Shown piece by piece: positions 1-6,253 of a stretch of 6,275 nucleotides of DNA. Origin of the DNA: JALZAA01 sp046724655 (GTDB taxonomy: Bacteria; Actinomycetota; Acidimicrobiia; IMCC26256; JACDBD01); NCBI GenBank assembly GCA_046724655.1, contig JBKOWY010000197.1, forward strand, positions 1-6,275. Direction: 5' to 3'. The position numbers and the translations under genes were made by a program. Position 1 is the first letter of the stretch. Every line of letters begins with the position of its first letter. The notes beneath the pieces are model-generated. The model saw only the letters and a program-made list of their open reading frames with translations. It was not told the DNA's origin and ran no database searches.

Positions 1-1
1 T

Positions 2-247
2 TGCGGTGACGCCGGCGCACACGATGAGCCCACCCTCGAGCAGCAGCCAGCACTCGGCCGCCGCCGGTGAGTCACCAGTCGGGTCCGGTTGGGCGGTGAG
101 ACGTGCCCGTGCCCGCTCCACGGCACGAGGCGCTTCTCGGCAGATAGCGCGGATTCTGTCGAACGCGTAGACGCGGTCGAGGGCGGCGATCGGACCGTCG
201 ATGATCTCCGTCATCGTGACCTGGGATGGCGTGTGTCGGTTGTGCAT
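2..247 (-). CDS. Partial hypothetical protein (N-terminal part, runs off left edge)
   Basis: An open frame on the minus strand begins with ATG at 247..245 and stays open to the window edge, giving about 82 residues with no stop. It begins MHNRHTPSQVTMTEIIDG and includes the stretch AAAECWLLLEGGLIVCAG near the edge. About four fifths of its codons end in G or C, as in the real genes here, and amino-acid use is balanced rather than the Arg/Pro/Ser-rich pattern of shadow frames. The start is uncertain: no convincing Shine-Dalgarno precedes the ATG, and an in-frame GTG at 256..254 or ATG at 214..212 (MTEIIDGPIAALD) are alternatives. The mixed hydrophobic tail is not clearly a membrane segment. 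I do not recognise a family and assign no function. It is divergent from the kinase gene, so the two share an upstream region. Confidence 0.5.
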   Translation of the reverse strand, partial: MHNRHTPSQVTMTEIIDGPIAALDRVYAFDRIRAICREAPRAVERARARLTAQPDPTGDSPAAAECWLLLEGGLIVCAGVTA

Positions 248-373
248 GCCCGTCACTCTGACGACTGAGCCTGAAGCCGGCCTGAGAGGTGCCTTGGCGG
301 TGTCGTAGACCTTCCGGATCGATCCCACCCGGGCTACTCCCAGCGTCGTATCGGCGGCGCCGCCCGCCGGCCG

Positions 374-412
374 ATGACACCCATGGGCAGGAGCCATACC
401 GTGCCGGTATGG
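374..412 (+). promoter_or_regulatory. Candidate promoter with inverted-repeat operator over the kinase start
   Basis: A -35-like ATGACA (374-379, five of six matches to TTGACA) is followed by a 17-bp spacer and TACCGT (397-402), which fits the actinobacterial TANNNT -10 pattern but matches TATAAT at only three positions. The -10 ends six bases before the kinase ATG at 409, the spacing expected if transcription starts at or near the A of ATG (leaderless mRNA). A perfect inverted repeat, CCATACCG-TGC-CGGTATGG (394-412), covers the -10, the presumed start site and the start codon. Bound by a dimeric regulator, it would block RNA polymerase. The alternative is a conventional leader using GCAGGAG (387-393), but its 15-nt spacing to the ATG is long. 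The sequence match is seen; promoter and operator function are inferred. Confidence 0.45.
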
Positions 413-1581
413 AGTCCGATCGTGGCCTGGCGGCGCGGGCGGCTTCGTGGCGGCAATGGCTGTACACGTGGCGAGCCGACGTCGCGATCGCACTCGCCGT
501 CGCCTTCGTCCAGTTCACCGGCACGTACTTCGGGTCGGAGAACCAAACCGATCGTGCTTCGCTCGACGTGCTCGCCTACGCGCTGCTGGCAGTCGGCCCC
601 GTCGCGCTGCTCTTCCGCCGGCGGCATCCCGTCGCAGTCCTCCTTGTGGTCTTCGCTGCCACCTTGACGTACTGGACGACGGATTATCCGCGCGGGCCCA
701 TCTTCTTCGCGCTCATCATCGCGTTCGTCTCCGCGATCATGGCCGGCCACCGCGTCGTGGGCGTCGTTGTCGCCGTGGCCGGCTGGCTTGCCTTCCCGTG
801 GCTGCCCTACCTCGTCGGCAACGAACCGCGGCCCGGCCTCGCGGGGACGCTCGGGCTCTTGGCATGGCTCCTCGTGCTGCTGACGGTCGGCGAAGTGGCG
901 CGCGTGAGCCGGGCCCGCGCCGCCGAGGCGGCGCGGTCACGCGAGGAGGAAGCCCGTCGCCGCGCCAGTGAGGAACGCCTGCGCATCGCGCGCGAGCTGC
1001 ACGATGTGCTCGCCCACAACATCTCGCTCGTCAACGTCCAGGCGGGCGTTGCCCTCCACCTCATGGACGACCAACCCGAGCAGGCGCGCACCGCGCTCAC
1101 GGCGATCAGACAGGCGAGCAAGGACGCTCTGGGCGAGCTGCGATCGGTCCTCGAGGTGCTGCGCCAGTCGGGCGAGGAGCATCCCCGCGCCCCTCATTCC
1201 GGGCTCGAGCAGCTCGGCGACATCGTCTCGCGGGCCGGCGCGGCGGGACTCGAGGTGAAGGTGCAGGTGGACGGCACGCCGCGGCCGTTACCCGCTGACG
1301 TCGACCTCGCTGCCTTCCGGATCGTGCAGGAAGCGGTGACGAACGTCGCCCGGCACGCCGGTCAGGCCACCGCAACGGTCCGCGTGGCATACGGGGACGG
1401 CGACCTCACGGTGCAGGTCGACGACGACGGCCGCGGCGGGCGCGCGAGCACCAACTCGGGCAGCGGCATCGCCGGCATGCGCGAGCGCGCCGCCGCCCTC
1501 GGAGGCCGGCTCGAAGCCGGTCCCCGCCCCGGTGGCGGCTTCCGGGTCCGGGCGCAGCTGCCAGTGGACGGCGCGCGGTGA
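409..1581 (+). CDS. Membrane sensor histidine kinase (HisKA_3 / NarL-partner class)
   Basis: This is a 390-residue sensor kinase that would autophosphorylate and pass phosphate to the regulator encoded next. Hydrophobic segments at roughly 23-41, 52-69, 74-91, 97-115, 116-135 and 143-162 give about six membrane passes with only short loops, so there is no sizable extracytoplasmic sensor. A charged, probably coiled linker (165-190) leads to the HisKA_3 dimerisation domain with RELHDVLAHNIS, where H198 is the likely phospho-acceptor. The HATPase_c domain follows, with N box QEAVTNVARH (307-316), G1 DDDGRG (338-343) and G2 GSGIAGMRERAAALGG (351-366). All catalytic boxes are intact and the length is normal for the class. 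I chose ATG 409: an open frame extends upstream to GTG 289, but those 40 residues are Arg/Pro-rich, lack a ribosome site and would cover the promoter. Its stop overlaps the regulator's start by 4 bp, implying translational coupling. Confidence 0.93.
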   Translation: MESDRGLAARAASWRQWLYTWRADVAIALAVAFVQFTGTYFGSENQTDRASLDVLAYALLAVGPVALLFRRRHPVAVLLVVFAATLTYWTTDYPRGPIFFALIIAFVSAIMAGHRVVGVVVAVAGWLAFPWLPYLVGNEPRPGLAGTLGLLAWLLVLLTVGEVARVSRARAAEAARSREEEARRRASEERLRIARELHDVLAHNISLVNVQAGVALHLMDDQPEQARTALTAIRQASKDALGELRSVLEVLRQSGEEHPRAPHSGLEQLGDIVSRAGAAGLEVKVQVDGTPRPLPADVDLAAFRIVQEAVTNVARHAGQATATVRVAYGDGDLTVQVDDDGRGGRASTNSGSGIAGMRERAAALGGRLEAGPRPGGGFRVRAQLPVDGAR

Positions 1582-2243
1582 CCTCCGTCGTCCTGGCCGA
1601 CGACCAGGCGCTGGTTCGCGCCGGATTCCGTGCTCTCCTCGACGCGCAAGAGGACATCGACGTCGTGGCCGAAGCCGACGACGGCGAGGAAGCCATTCAG
1701 CTCGCGAAGACCCTCGTGCCCGACGTGGTGCTGATGGACATCCGCATGCCCGGCCTCGACGGCCTGGCCGCGACCCGCGCCATCGCCGCCGACGACCGGC
1801 TCTCGTCGGTACACATCGTCATCCTCACGACCTTCGAGCTCGACGAGTACGTGTTCGAGGCGCTGCGCGCCGGGGCGAGCGGCTTCCTCGTGAAGGACAC
1901 CGAACCGGTGGAGTTGATCCGGGCCGTGCGCGCCGTCGCCGCCGGCGAGGCGCTGCTGTCGCCGGGCGTCACGAGACGCCTGATCGCCGAGTTCGCGACA
2001 CGCGCCAAGGAGCCGGCGCGGGCCCCCGAGCTCGACCACCTCACCGATCGCGAACGCGAGGTGATGGCGCTCGTCGCCGAGGGCCTGACGAACGACGAGA
2101 TTGCGGAGCGGCTGTTCATGAGCCCGGCGACGGCGAAGACGCACGTGAGCCGGGCGATGATCAAGCTGAACGCCCGCGACCGCGCTCAACTCGTCGTGTT
2201 CGCCTACGAATCGGGCCTGGTGCGCCCGGGCTGGGCCGGCTGA
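1578..2243 (+). CDS. Response regulator, NarL/LuxR (LiaR/DesR-like) family
   Basis: This is a 221-residue DNA-binding response regulator, the evident partner of the upstream kinase. The receiver domain (about 1-120) has the acidic pair D8/D9, phospho-acceptor D54 in LMDIRMPGLDG, the switch threonine T84 and the conserved K106 in FLVKD. A linker (about 121-150) leads to a GerE/LuxR-type helix-turn-helix (about 153-216), with LTDREREVMALVAEGLTNDEI and the recognition-helix region SPATAKTHVSRAMIKL. All expected receiver and HTH residues are present and the length is typical. The start is GTG at 1578 within the GTGA overlap with the kinase stop; no strong Shine-Dalgarno is visible, so translation probably depends on ribosomes finishing the kinase. 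Its targets are not shown by sequence; the ABC genes 143 bp downstream are the most likely, and autoregulation at the kinase promoter is possible. Confidence 0.95.
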   Translation: MTSVVLADDQALVRAGFRALLDAQEDIDVVAEADDGEEAIQLAKTLVPDVVLMDIRMPGLDGLAATRAIAADDRLSSVHIVILTTFELDEYVFEALRAGASGFLVKDTEPVELIRAVRAVAAGEALLSPGVTRRLIAEFATRAKEPARAPELDHLTDREREVMALVAEGLTNDEIAERLFMSPATAKTHVSRAMIKLNARDRAQLVVFAYESGLVRPGWAG

Positions 2244-2347
2244 CGCACCTACTCCCGACGCGGTAGCGGCAGCACAGAACGCTGCTTCGCGCGACGTATC
2301 CCGGAAGCCTTCGCCCGACCGACGACCCGGCGGCCCCCTCTGACGAC

Positions 2348-2365
2348 GATCGACAGGACTCGATC
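2348..2365. promoter_or_regulatory. Inverted repeat upstream of the ABC transporter genes (possible operator)
   Basis: GATCGA-CAGGAC-TCGATC forms two perfect 6-bp arms separated by 6 bp, ending five bases before the ATPase ribosome site. It lies in the 143-bp gap after the regulator gene (2244-2386), the only sizable gap inside the module. Dimeric NarL/LuxR-type regulators bind inverted repeats of this general size, so it is a candidate site for the neighbouring regulator. I see no TANNNT -10 element anywhere in the gap, so either the promoter is non-canonical or the transporter is co-transcribed with the regulator. Six-base arms can occur by chance in GC-rich DNA. Confidence 0.25.
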
Positions 2366-2370
2366 CCCCC

Positions 2371-2378
2371 AAGGAGGA
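2371..2378 (+). promoter_or_regulatory. Near-perfect ribosome binding site of the ABC ATPase gene
   Basis: AAGGAGGA, followed by GG, lies 8 nt before the ATG at 2387 and matches the anti-Shine-Dalgarno sequence over its full core. It fixes the ATPase start. It contrasts with the two regulatory genes upstream, which have weak or no such site, and suggests that the transporter is translated more strongly than its regulators. Confidence 0.85.
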
Positions 2379-2386
2379 GGTCCACG

Positions 2387-3139
2387 ATGACAACCACGCT
2401 CACCGCACGCCCGGGCACGGCGGTCGCCCGGTCTGAACAGGCGACGAAGGTCTACGGCTCGGCCCAGACCGCCGTCCGGGCGATCGACGACGTCACGGTG
2501 GAGTTCCCGACCGGGCGCTTCACGGCGGTCATGGGCCCGTCTGGTTCGGGCAAGTCGACGCTGATGCACGTCATGGCCGGGCTCGACAGTCTCACGTCGG
2601 GCGAGGTCTACATCGGTGACGTCGAGCTCGGCTCGCTCTCCGACAAGGAGCTCACGCTCCTGCGCCGGGACCGTGTCGGGTTCGTTTTCCAGTCGTACAA
2701 CCTGATCCCGACGCTCACCGCGCTCGAGAACATCACGCTGCCGAGCGCCCTGGCGGGAAGGAAGCCCGACCGGGCGTGGCTCGACGGTGTCATCGACACC
2801 GTCGGCCTGCGGGACCGGTTGTCGCACCGTCCCGCCGAGCTGTCCGGCGGACAGCAGCAGCGTGTCGCGGTGGCGCGGGCGCTGGCCACCCGGCCGCAGA
2901 TCGTCTTCGCCGACGAGCCCACGGGGAACCTCGACTCCCGCGCCGGGGTCGAGATCCTCGAGTTCATGAGGGGCGCGGTCGACGAGCTCGGCCAGACGAT
3001 CGTGATGGTGACGCACGACCCCGGGGCCGCAAGCTACGCCGACTCGGTCCTGTTCCTCGCCGACGGACGCGTCGTCGACCGGATGGTCGCGCCGACGCAG
3101 CAGTCGGTACTCGACCGCATCCGGGCGTCCGAGAAGTGA
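2387..3139 (+). CDS. ABC transporter ATP-binding protein (MacB/LolD/FtsE-like)
   Basis: This 250-residue cytoplasmic ATPase would power the permease encoded next. In order it shows a probable A-loop tyrosine (Y23), Walker A GPSGSGKS (50-57), Q-loop FVFQSYNLIPTLTALENI (99-116), ABC signature LSGGQQQR (152-159), Walker B IVFADEP (172-178), D-loop NLDS (181-184) and the switch histidine in MVTHD (H210). Every catalytic element is intact. The LIPTLTALENI stretch after the Q-loop and the short C-terminus are typical of the MacB/LolD/FtsE group that pairs with FtsX-fold permeases rather than with importers. The ATG is set by an excellent ribosome site. The stop lies 16 bp before the permease start, so the two are almost certainly co-transcribed. 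The likely role is export or envelope remodelling; the substrate is unknown. Confidence 0.96.
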   Translation: MTTTLTARPGTAVARSEQATKVYGSAQTAVRAIDDVTVEFPTGRFTAVMGPSGSGKSTLMHVMAGLDSLTSGEVYIGDVELGSLSDKELTLLRRDRVGFVFQSYNLIPTLTALENITLPSALAGRKPDRAWLDGVIDTVGLRDRLSHRPAELSGGQQQRVAVARALATRPQIVFADEPTGNLDSRAGVEILEFMRGAVDELGQTIVMVTHDPGAASYADSVLFLADGRVVDRMVAPTQQSVLDRIRASEK

Positions 3140-3155
3140 AGGGAGATTCGCCGTC

Positions 3156-5717
3156 ATGTTGAACCTCAGCCTCAAGGGCCTGTGGGCCCACAAGCGCCGT
3201 CTCATCGGCACGTTCCTCGCGGTGTTCCTCGGCGTGGCGTTCCTGTCCGGGACGCTCGTGCTCGGTGACACGCTGCGCGGGAACTTCGACAACCTGTTCA
3301 CCGAGGCCAACGCGGGCACCGACGTCGTGGTGCGCCACTCCTCGACACTCAGCACCGATCCGGGCGAGCCGGATATCCAGCGCGGGCTCATCGACGCGTC
3401 GCTGGTCGACACCGTGCGCGACGTCCAGGGCGTGGCCGCGGCCGAGCCGTCCGTCGAGGGCTACGGCCAGCTGGTCGGCAAGAACGGCGACAAGCTCGGC
3501 GGCAACGGGCCCCCGACGCTGGCGGGGAACTGGATCGACAACCGTGACGTCAATCCGTACCGGCTCGTAGAGGGACGGGCGCCACGCGCTGACAACGAGG
3601 TCGTGATCAACCGCGGCGCCGCCGACGAGGGCAGCCTCCGCGTCGGCGACACGACCACCGTCCAGACCCCGGATCCGGTCTCCGTGAAGATCGTCGGTAT
3701 TGCCACGTTCGGCTCCGCCGACGGGCTGGGCCGGACCACATTCACCGCTTTCACGCTCGAAAGCGCCCAACAGCACCTGCTCCATCGCGGCGATCAGGTC
3801 GGAAGCATCTCCGTGAAGGCACAGCCGGGCCTATCGCAGGACGAGCTTCTACGCCGAGTGCAGCGGGTGCTGCCCGCCGACGTGGAGGCGATCACCGGGG
3901 CGAAGCTCACGAACGAGAACACGAGCGACATCAACCAAGAGTTCCTCGATCTGTTCACCACGTTCCTGACCGTGTTCGCCGGTGTCGCGCTGCTGGTCGC
4001 GACGTTCAGCATCTACAACACGTTCTCGATCATCGTGGCCCAGCGCACCCGCGAGTCCGCGCTGTTGCGCGCGATCGGGGCGGGCCGAGGTCAGATCCTG
4101 GCGTCGGTCGCCATCGAGGCCTTGCTGGTGGGCGTCGTGGCATCCGCCGTCGGTTTGTTCGGCGGACTGGGCATCGCCGGCTTGCTCAAGGGCATGTTTG
4201 ATGCCTTCGGGTTCTCGCTTCCCGCCGGCGGTCTCGTGTTCAAGACCTCGGTGGTGGTGATCTCGATGATCGTCGGGGTCGTCGTCACGCTCGTGGCCGG
4301 TGTGGCGCCCGCGATCAAGGCGTCGCGCGTCCCGCCGCTCGCCGCCATCCGCGACGTGGCAGTGGAGCGCACGCGTGCCTCCGTCCGGCGAGCGATCACC
4401 GGTGTGGCGTTGACGGCGATCGGCGTGGCGGTCGTGCTCGGGGCGGTGCTCAGCGGCGGCGACTCGGTACTCGGGTTCGCCGGGCTCGGCGCGTTGCTCA
4501 CGATCGCGGGCGTAGTCGTGTTCGGGCCCGTGGTGGCCCGGCCGGCAAGCAGTGTCATCGGCTCGCCGCTGCGGTGGCTGCGGGGCGCGACGGGCTCCCT
4601 CGCCCGCCAGAACGCGATGCGCAACCCACGCCGCACTTCCGGTACCGCGGCTGCGCTCATGGTCGGCGTTGGAGTCGTGACGCTGTTCACGATCTTCGCC
4701 GCGTCGCTCAAGGCGGCCATCGACGACAGCGTTTCGAAGTCGTTCACGGGCGACCTGGTGGTGTCCACCGGCCGCTTCGGTGGCGGCGGAATCAGTCCCC
4801 AACTGGCACGCGACGTCGGCCAGCTTCCGGAGGTGCAGACCGCGACGGGCCTGGGCCGCGGAAGGGCGGTCGTCGGCACGGGCACCGAGAACGTCACCAT
4901 CGTCGATCCGGCCCAGCTCGGGGACGTGCTCGACCTCGACGTCACGGCCGGCTCGGTGAAGACCCTCGGTCCCGAACAGCTTGCCGTCTCGAAGAGGATC
5001 GCCGACGACGAGGGCTGGAAGCGCGGCACGAAGGTGCCGATCACGTTCTCGGACGGCACGACGTCCGAGTTCACCGTCGGGGCGATCTACAAGTCGCGCG
5101 ACATCGCCGGCAACTACGTCCTGTCGCGGGCGGCGTGGGCGCCCCACGCCGTACAGGACATCGACAGCACCGTGCTCATCCGTCTCGACAACGGAGTTGC
5201 GGTCGAGACCGGTCGGCAGGCAGTGGAGCGCACGGCGGATGCGTACGGAGCACCGGACGTGGAGGACCGCGATCAGTACGCGGCGTCGTTGGGTCAGTTC
5301 GTCGACATGATGCTCGGCATCGTCTACGTGCTGCTGGCCCTGGCGATCCTCATCGCCTTGATGGGCATCGCCAACACGCTGTCGCTCTCGGTGTACGAGC
5401 GCATTCGTGAGCTCGGCCTGCTGCGGGCCGTCGGCGAGACCCGCCGGCAGCTGCGGGCGATGATCCGGTGGGAGTCGGTCATCGTCGCCGTGTTCGGCAC
5501 GGTCGGAGGGCTCGGCGTGGGCGTGTTCCTCGGGTGGGCCCTGGTGAAGGCCGCTTCCGAAGGGACCGGCGACATGATCGCGCCGAGCTTCGCGGCACCG
5601 ATCGGTCAGCTCGTCGTGGTGCTGGTCGTCGGAGCGATCGCAGGTGTGCTCGCCGGGATCCGGCCCGCCCGTCGCGCCGCGAAACTTCCGTTGCTACGAG
5701 CGATCGCGAGCGAGTAA
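3156..5717 (+). CDS. ABC transporter permease, 10-TM FtsX/MacB-like (duplicated)
   Basis: This 853-residue membrane protein is the partner of the preceding ATPase. It has about ten membrane segments: near 17-37, 268-290, 318-345, 366-387, 412-432, 439-460, 498-518, 717-740, 773-798 and 817-836. Two large extracytoplasmic domains (about 38-266 and 519-716) correspond to the MacB periplasmic-core type. Each half carries the FtsX-domain coupling region: YNTFSIIVAQRTRESALLRAIG (start 287) and ANTLSLSVYERIRELGLLRAVG (start 739). Each half ends in a similar Pro/Arg motif, with APAIKASRVPPLAAIRD near 384 and RPARRAAKLPLLRAI near 836, so the protein is an internal tandem duplication. A single copy could supply both transmembrane halves. 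The ATG is preceded by AAGGGAG (3139-3145) with 10-nt spacing. Relatives handle lipoproteins, peptides or antibiotics at the envelope; no MacA-like adaptor is nearby. The reading frame is intact. Confidence 0.95.
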   Translation: MLNLSLKGLWAHKRRLIGTFLAVFLGVAFLSGTLVLGDTLRGNFDNLFTEANAGTDVVVRHSSTLSTDPGEPDIQRGLIDASLVDTVRDVQGVAAAEPSVEGYGQLVGKNGDKLGGNGPPTLAGNWIDNRDVNPYRLVEGRAPRADNEVVINRGAADEGSLRVGDTTTVQTPDPVSVKIVGIATFGSADGLGRTTFTAFTLESAQQHLLHRGDQVGSISVKAQPGLSQDELLRRVQRVLPADVEAITGAKLTNENTSDINQEFLDLFTTFLTVFAGVALLVATFSIYNTFSIIVAQRTRESALLRAIGAGRGQILASVAIEALLVGVVASAVGLFGGLGIAGLLKGMFDAFGFSLPAGGLVFKTSVVVISMIVGVVVTLVAGVAPAIKASRVPPLAAIRDVAVERTRASVRRAITGVALTAIGVAVVLGAVLSGGDSVLGFAGLGALLTIAGVVVFGPVVARPASSVIGSPLRWLRGATGSLARQNAMRNPRRTSGTAAALMVGVGVVTLFTIFAASLKAAIDDSVSKSFTGDLVVSTGRFGGGGISPQLARDVGQLPEVQTATGLGRGRAVVGTGTENVTIVDPAQLGDVLDLDVTAGSVKTLGPEQLAVSKRIADDEGWKRGTKVPITFSDGTTSEFTVGAIYKSRDIAGNYVLSRAAWAPHAVQDIDSTVLIRLDNGVAVETGRQAVERTADAYGAPDVEDRDQYAASLGQFVDMMLGIVYVLLALAILIALMGIANTLSLSVYERIRELGLLRAVGETRRQLRAMIRWESVIVAVFGTVGGLGVGVFLGWALVKAASEGTGDMIAPSFAAPIGQLVVVLVVGAIAGVLAGIRPARRAAKLPLLRAIASE

Positions 5718-5738
5718 CCCCGACCTGAGCTCCCCCCT

Positions 5739-5778
5739 CGACGGCCCGCCCGGGGCATCCCGCCCGGGCGGGCCGTCG
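5739..5778. terminator. Strong GC hairpin between convergent genes (bidirectional terminator candidate)
   Basis: The left arm CGACGGCCCGCCCGGG (5739-5754) and the right arm CCCGGGCGGGCCGTCG (5763-5778) are perfect 16-bp complements around an 8-nt loop. The hairpin begins 21 bp after the permease stop and ends 4 bp before the stop of the minus-strand VOC gene. It is therefore placed to end both transcripts. No T-tract follows on either strand, as is common for high-GC actinobacterial terminators. Confidence 0.8.
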
Positions 5779-5782
5779 CAGC

Positions 5783-6253
5783 CTACGAGCCGCCCGCCAT
5801 CATCTCCTGCGCGCGCTTGGCCATCTCGTCGGGCGGGACGTCCTCGACGTGCGTCGCGACGTTCCACCGGTGGCCGAACGGGTCTTCGAATTGGCCGGTG
5901 CGGTCGCCGTAGAACGCATTCTCGACCTCTCGCAGGGACGTGGCACCCGCCTGCAAGGCGGCAGCGAACGTCTTGTCGACGTCCTCGACGTAGAGGCTGA
6001 TCGTGACGGGCGTGCCACCGATCTTCTTCGGGCTCTGATAGCCCATGTCGGGAAACGCGTCCGCCAGCATGACCACCGAGTCGCCGAACTGGAGCTCGGC
6101 GTGTCCGATCTTGCCCCCGGGTGCGGGCATGCGCATGCGTTCGGTGGCACCGAGTACCTGCGTGTAGAACTCGATGGCCTTCGCGCCGTCGTCGACGACG
6201 AGGTACGGAATGACTCGGGGGTAGCCCTCGGGGATGGGCTTCACGGGACTCAT
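5783..6253 (-). CDS. VOC / glyoxalase-like superfamily protein (PhnB-like)
   Basis: This is a 156-residue cytoplasmic protein of the vicinal-oxygen-chelate fold. Two beta-alpha-beta-beta-beta modules are visible. The first runs from VIPYLVVDDGAKAIEFYTQVLGA (start 14) through GHAELQFGDSVVML (50-63). The second runs from PVTISLYVEDVDKTFAAALQAGA (start 82) to GQFEDPFGHRWNVATH (120-135). The tail EDVPPDEMAKRAQEMM is typical of PhnB-like, DUF1428/glyoxalase-like members. Candidate metal or active-site positions are H51 and E123; the usual first-strand His/Gln ligand position appears to be occupied by the PY pair (16-17), so metal-dependent catalysis is not assured. The ATG is supported by AGGAAGGAGA on the minus strand (6270..6261), 7 nt upstream. 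It is convergent with the transporter and shares the terminator hairpin, and its promoter lies beyond the right edge. Members act as dioxygenases, lyases, isomerases or resistance proteins, so the reaction is not assigned. Confidence 0.9.
   Translation of the reverse strand: MSPVKPIPEGYPRVIPYLVVDDGAKAIEFYTQVLGATERMRMPAPGGKIGHAELQFGDSVVMLADAFPDMGYQSPKKIGGTPVTISLYVEDVDKTFAAALQAGATSLREVENAFYGDRTGQFEDPFGHRWNVATHVEDVPPDEMAKRAQEMMAGGS

Noticed and set aside
289..408. Upstream extension of the kinase frame to GTG 289
   Set aside because: The 40 extra residues are Arg/Pro-rich and low in gene-like character, have no ribosome site, and would cover the promoter-like sequence and palindrome. The ATG at 409 gives a normal family N-terminus.
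72..524. Minus-strand frame of 150 codons over the left intergenic region
   Set aside because: Its composition is Arg/Ser/Pro/His-rich, and it conflicts with a better-composed frame on the same strand (2-247) and with the kinase gene.
2269..2285. Small hairpin GCAGC-N7-GCTGC after the regulator gene
   Set aside because: A 5-bp stem is too short to support a terminator, and the following genes appear to belong to the same unit.
1362..3412. Long minus-strand open frames at 1362-2393 and 2249-3412
   Set aside because: Both lie antisense to the kinase end, regulator, ATPase and permease start, with shadow-like composition and no recognisable motif.
3849..5147. Long minus-strand open frame (432 codons) opposite the permease
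   Set aside because: Its product is Arg/Asp/His/Gly-rich with no domain, and it lies opposite a complete, clearly conserved membrane protein. Such open antisense frames are expected in GC-rich coding DNA.
4358..5234. 16-bp direct repeat GGCAGTGGAGCGCACG at 4358-4373 and 5219-5234
   Set aside because: Both copies are in the same reading frame and encode AVERT in non-equivalent parts of the permease. It is most simply explained by coincidence of codon use.
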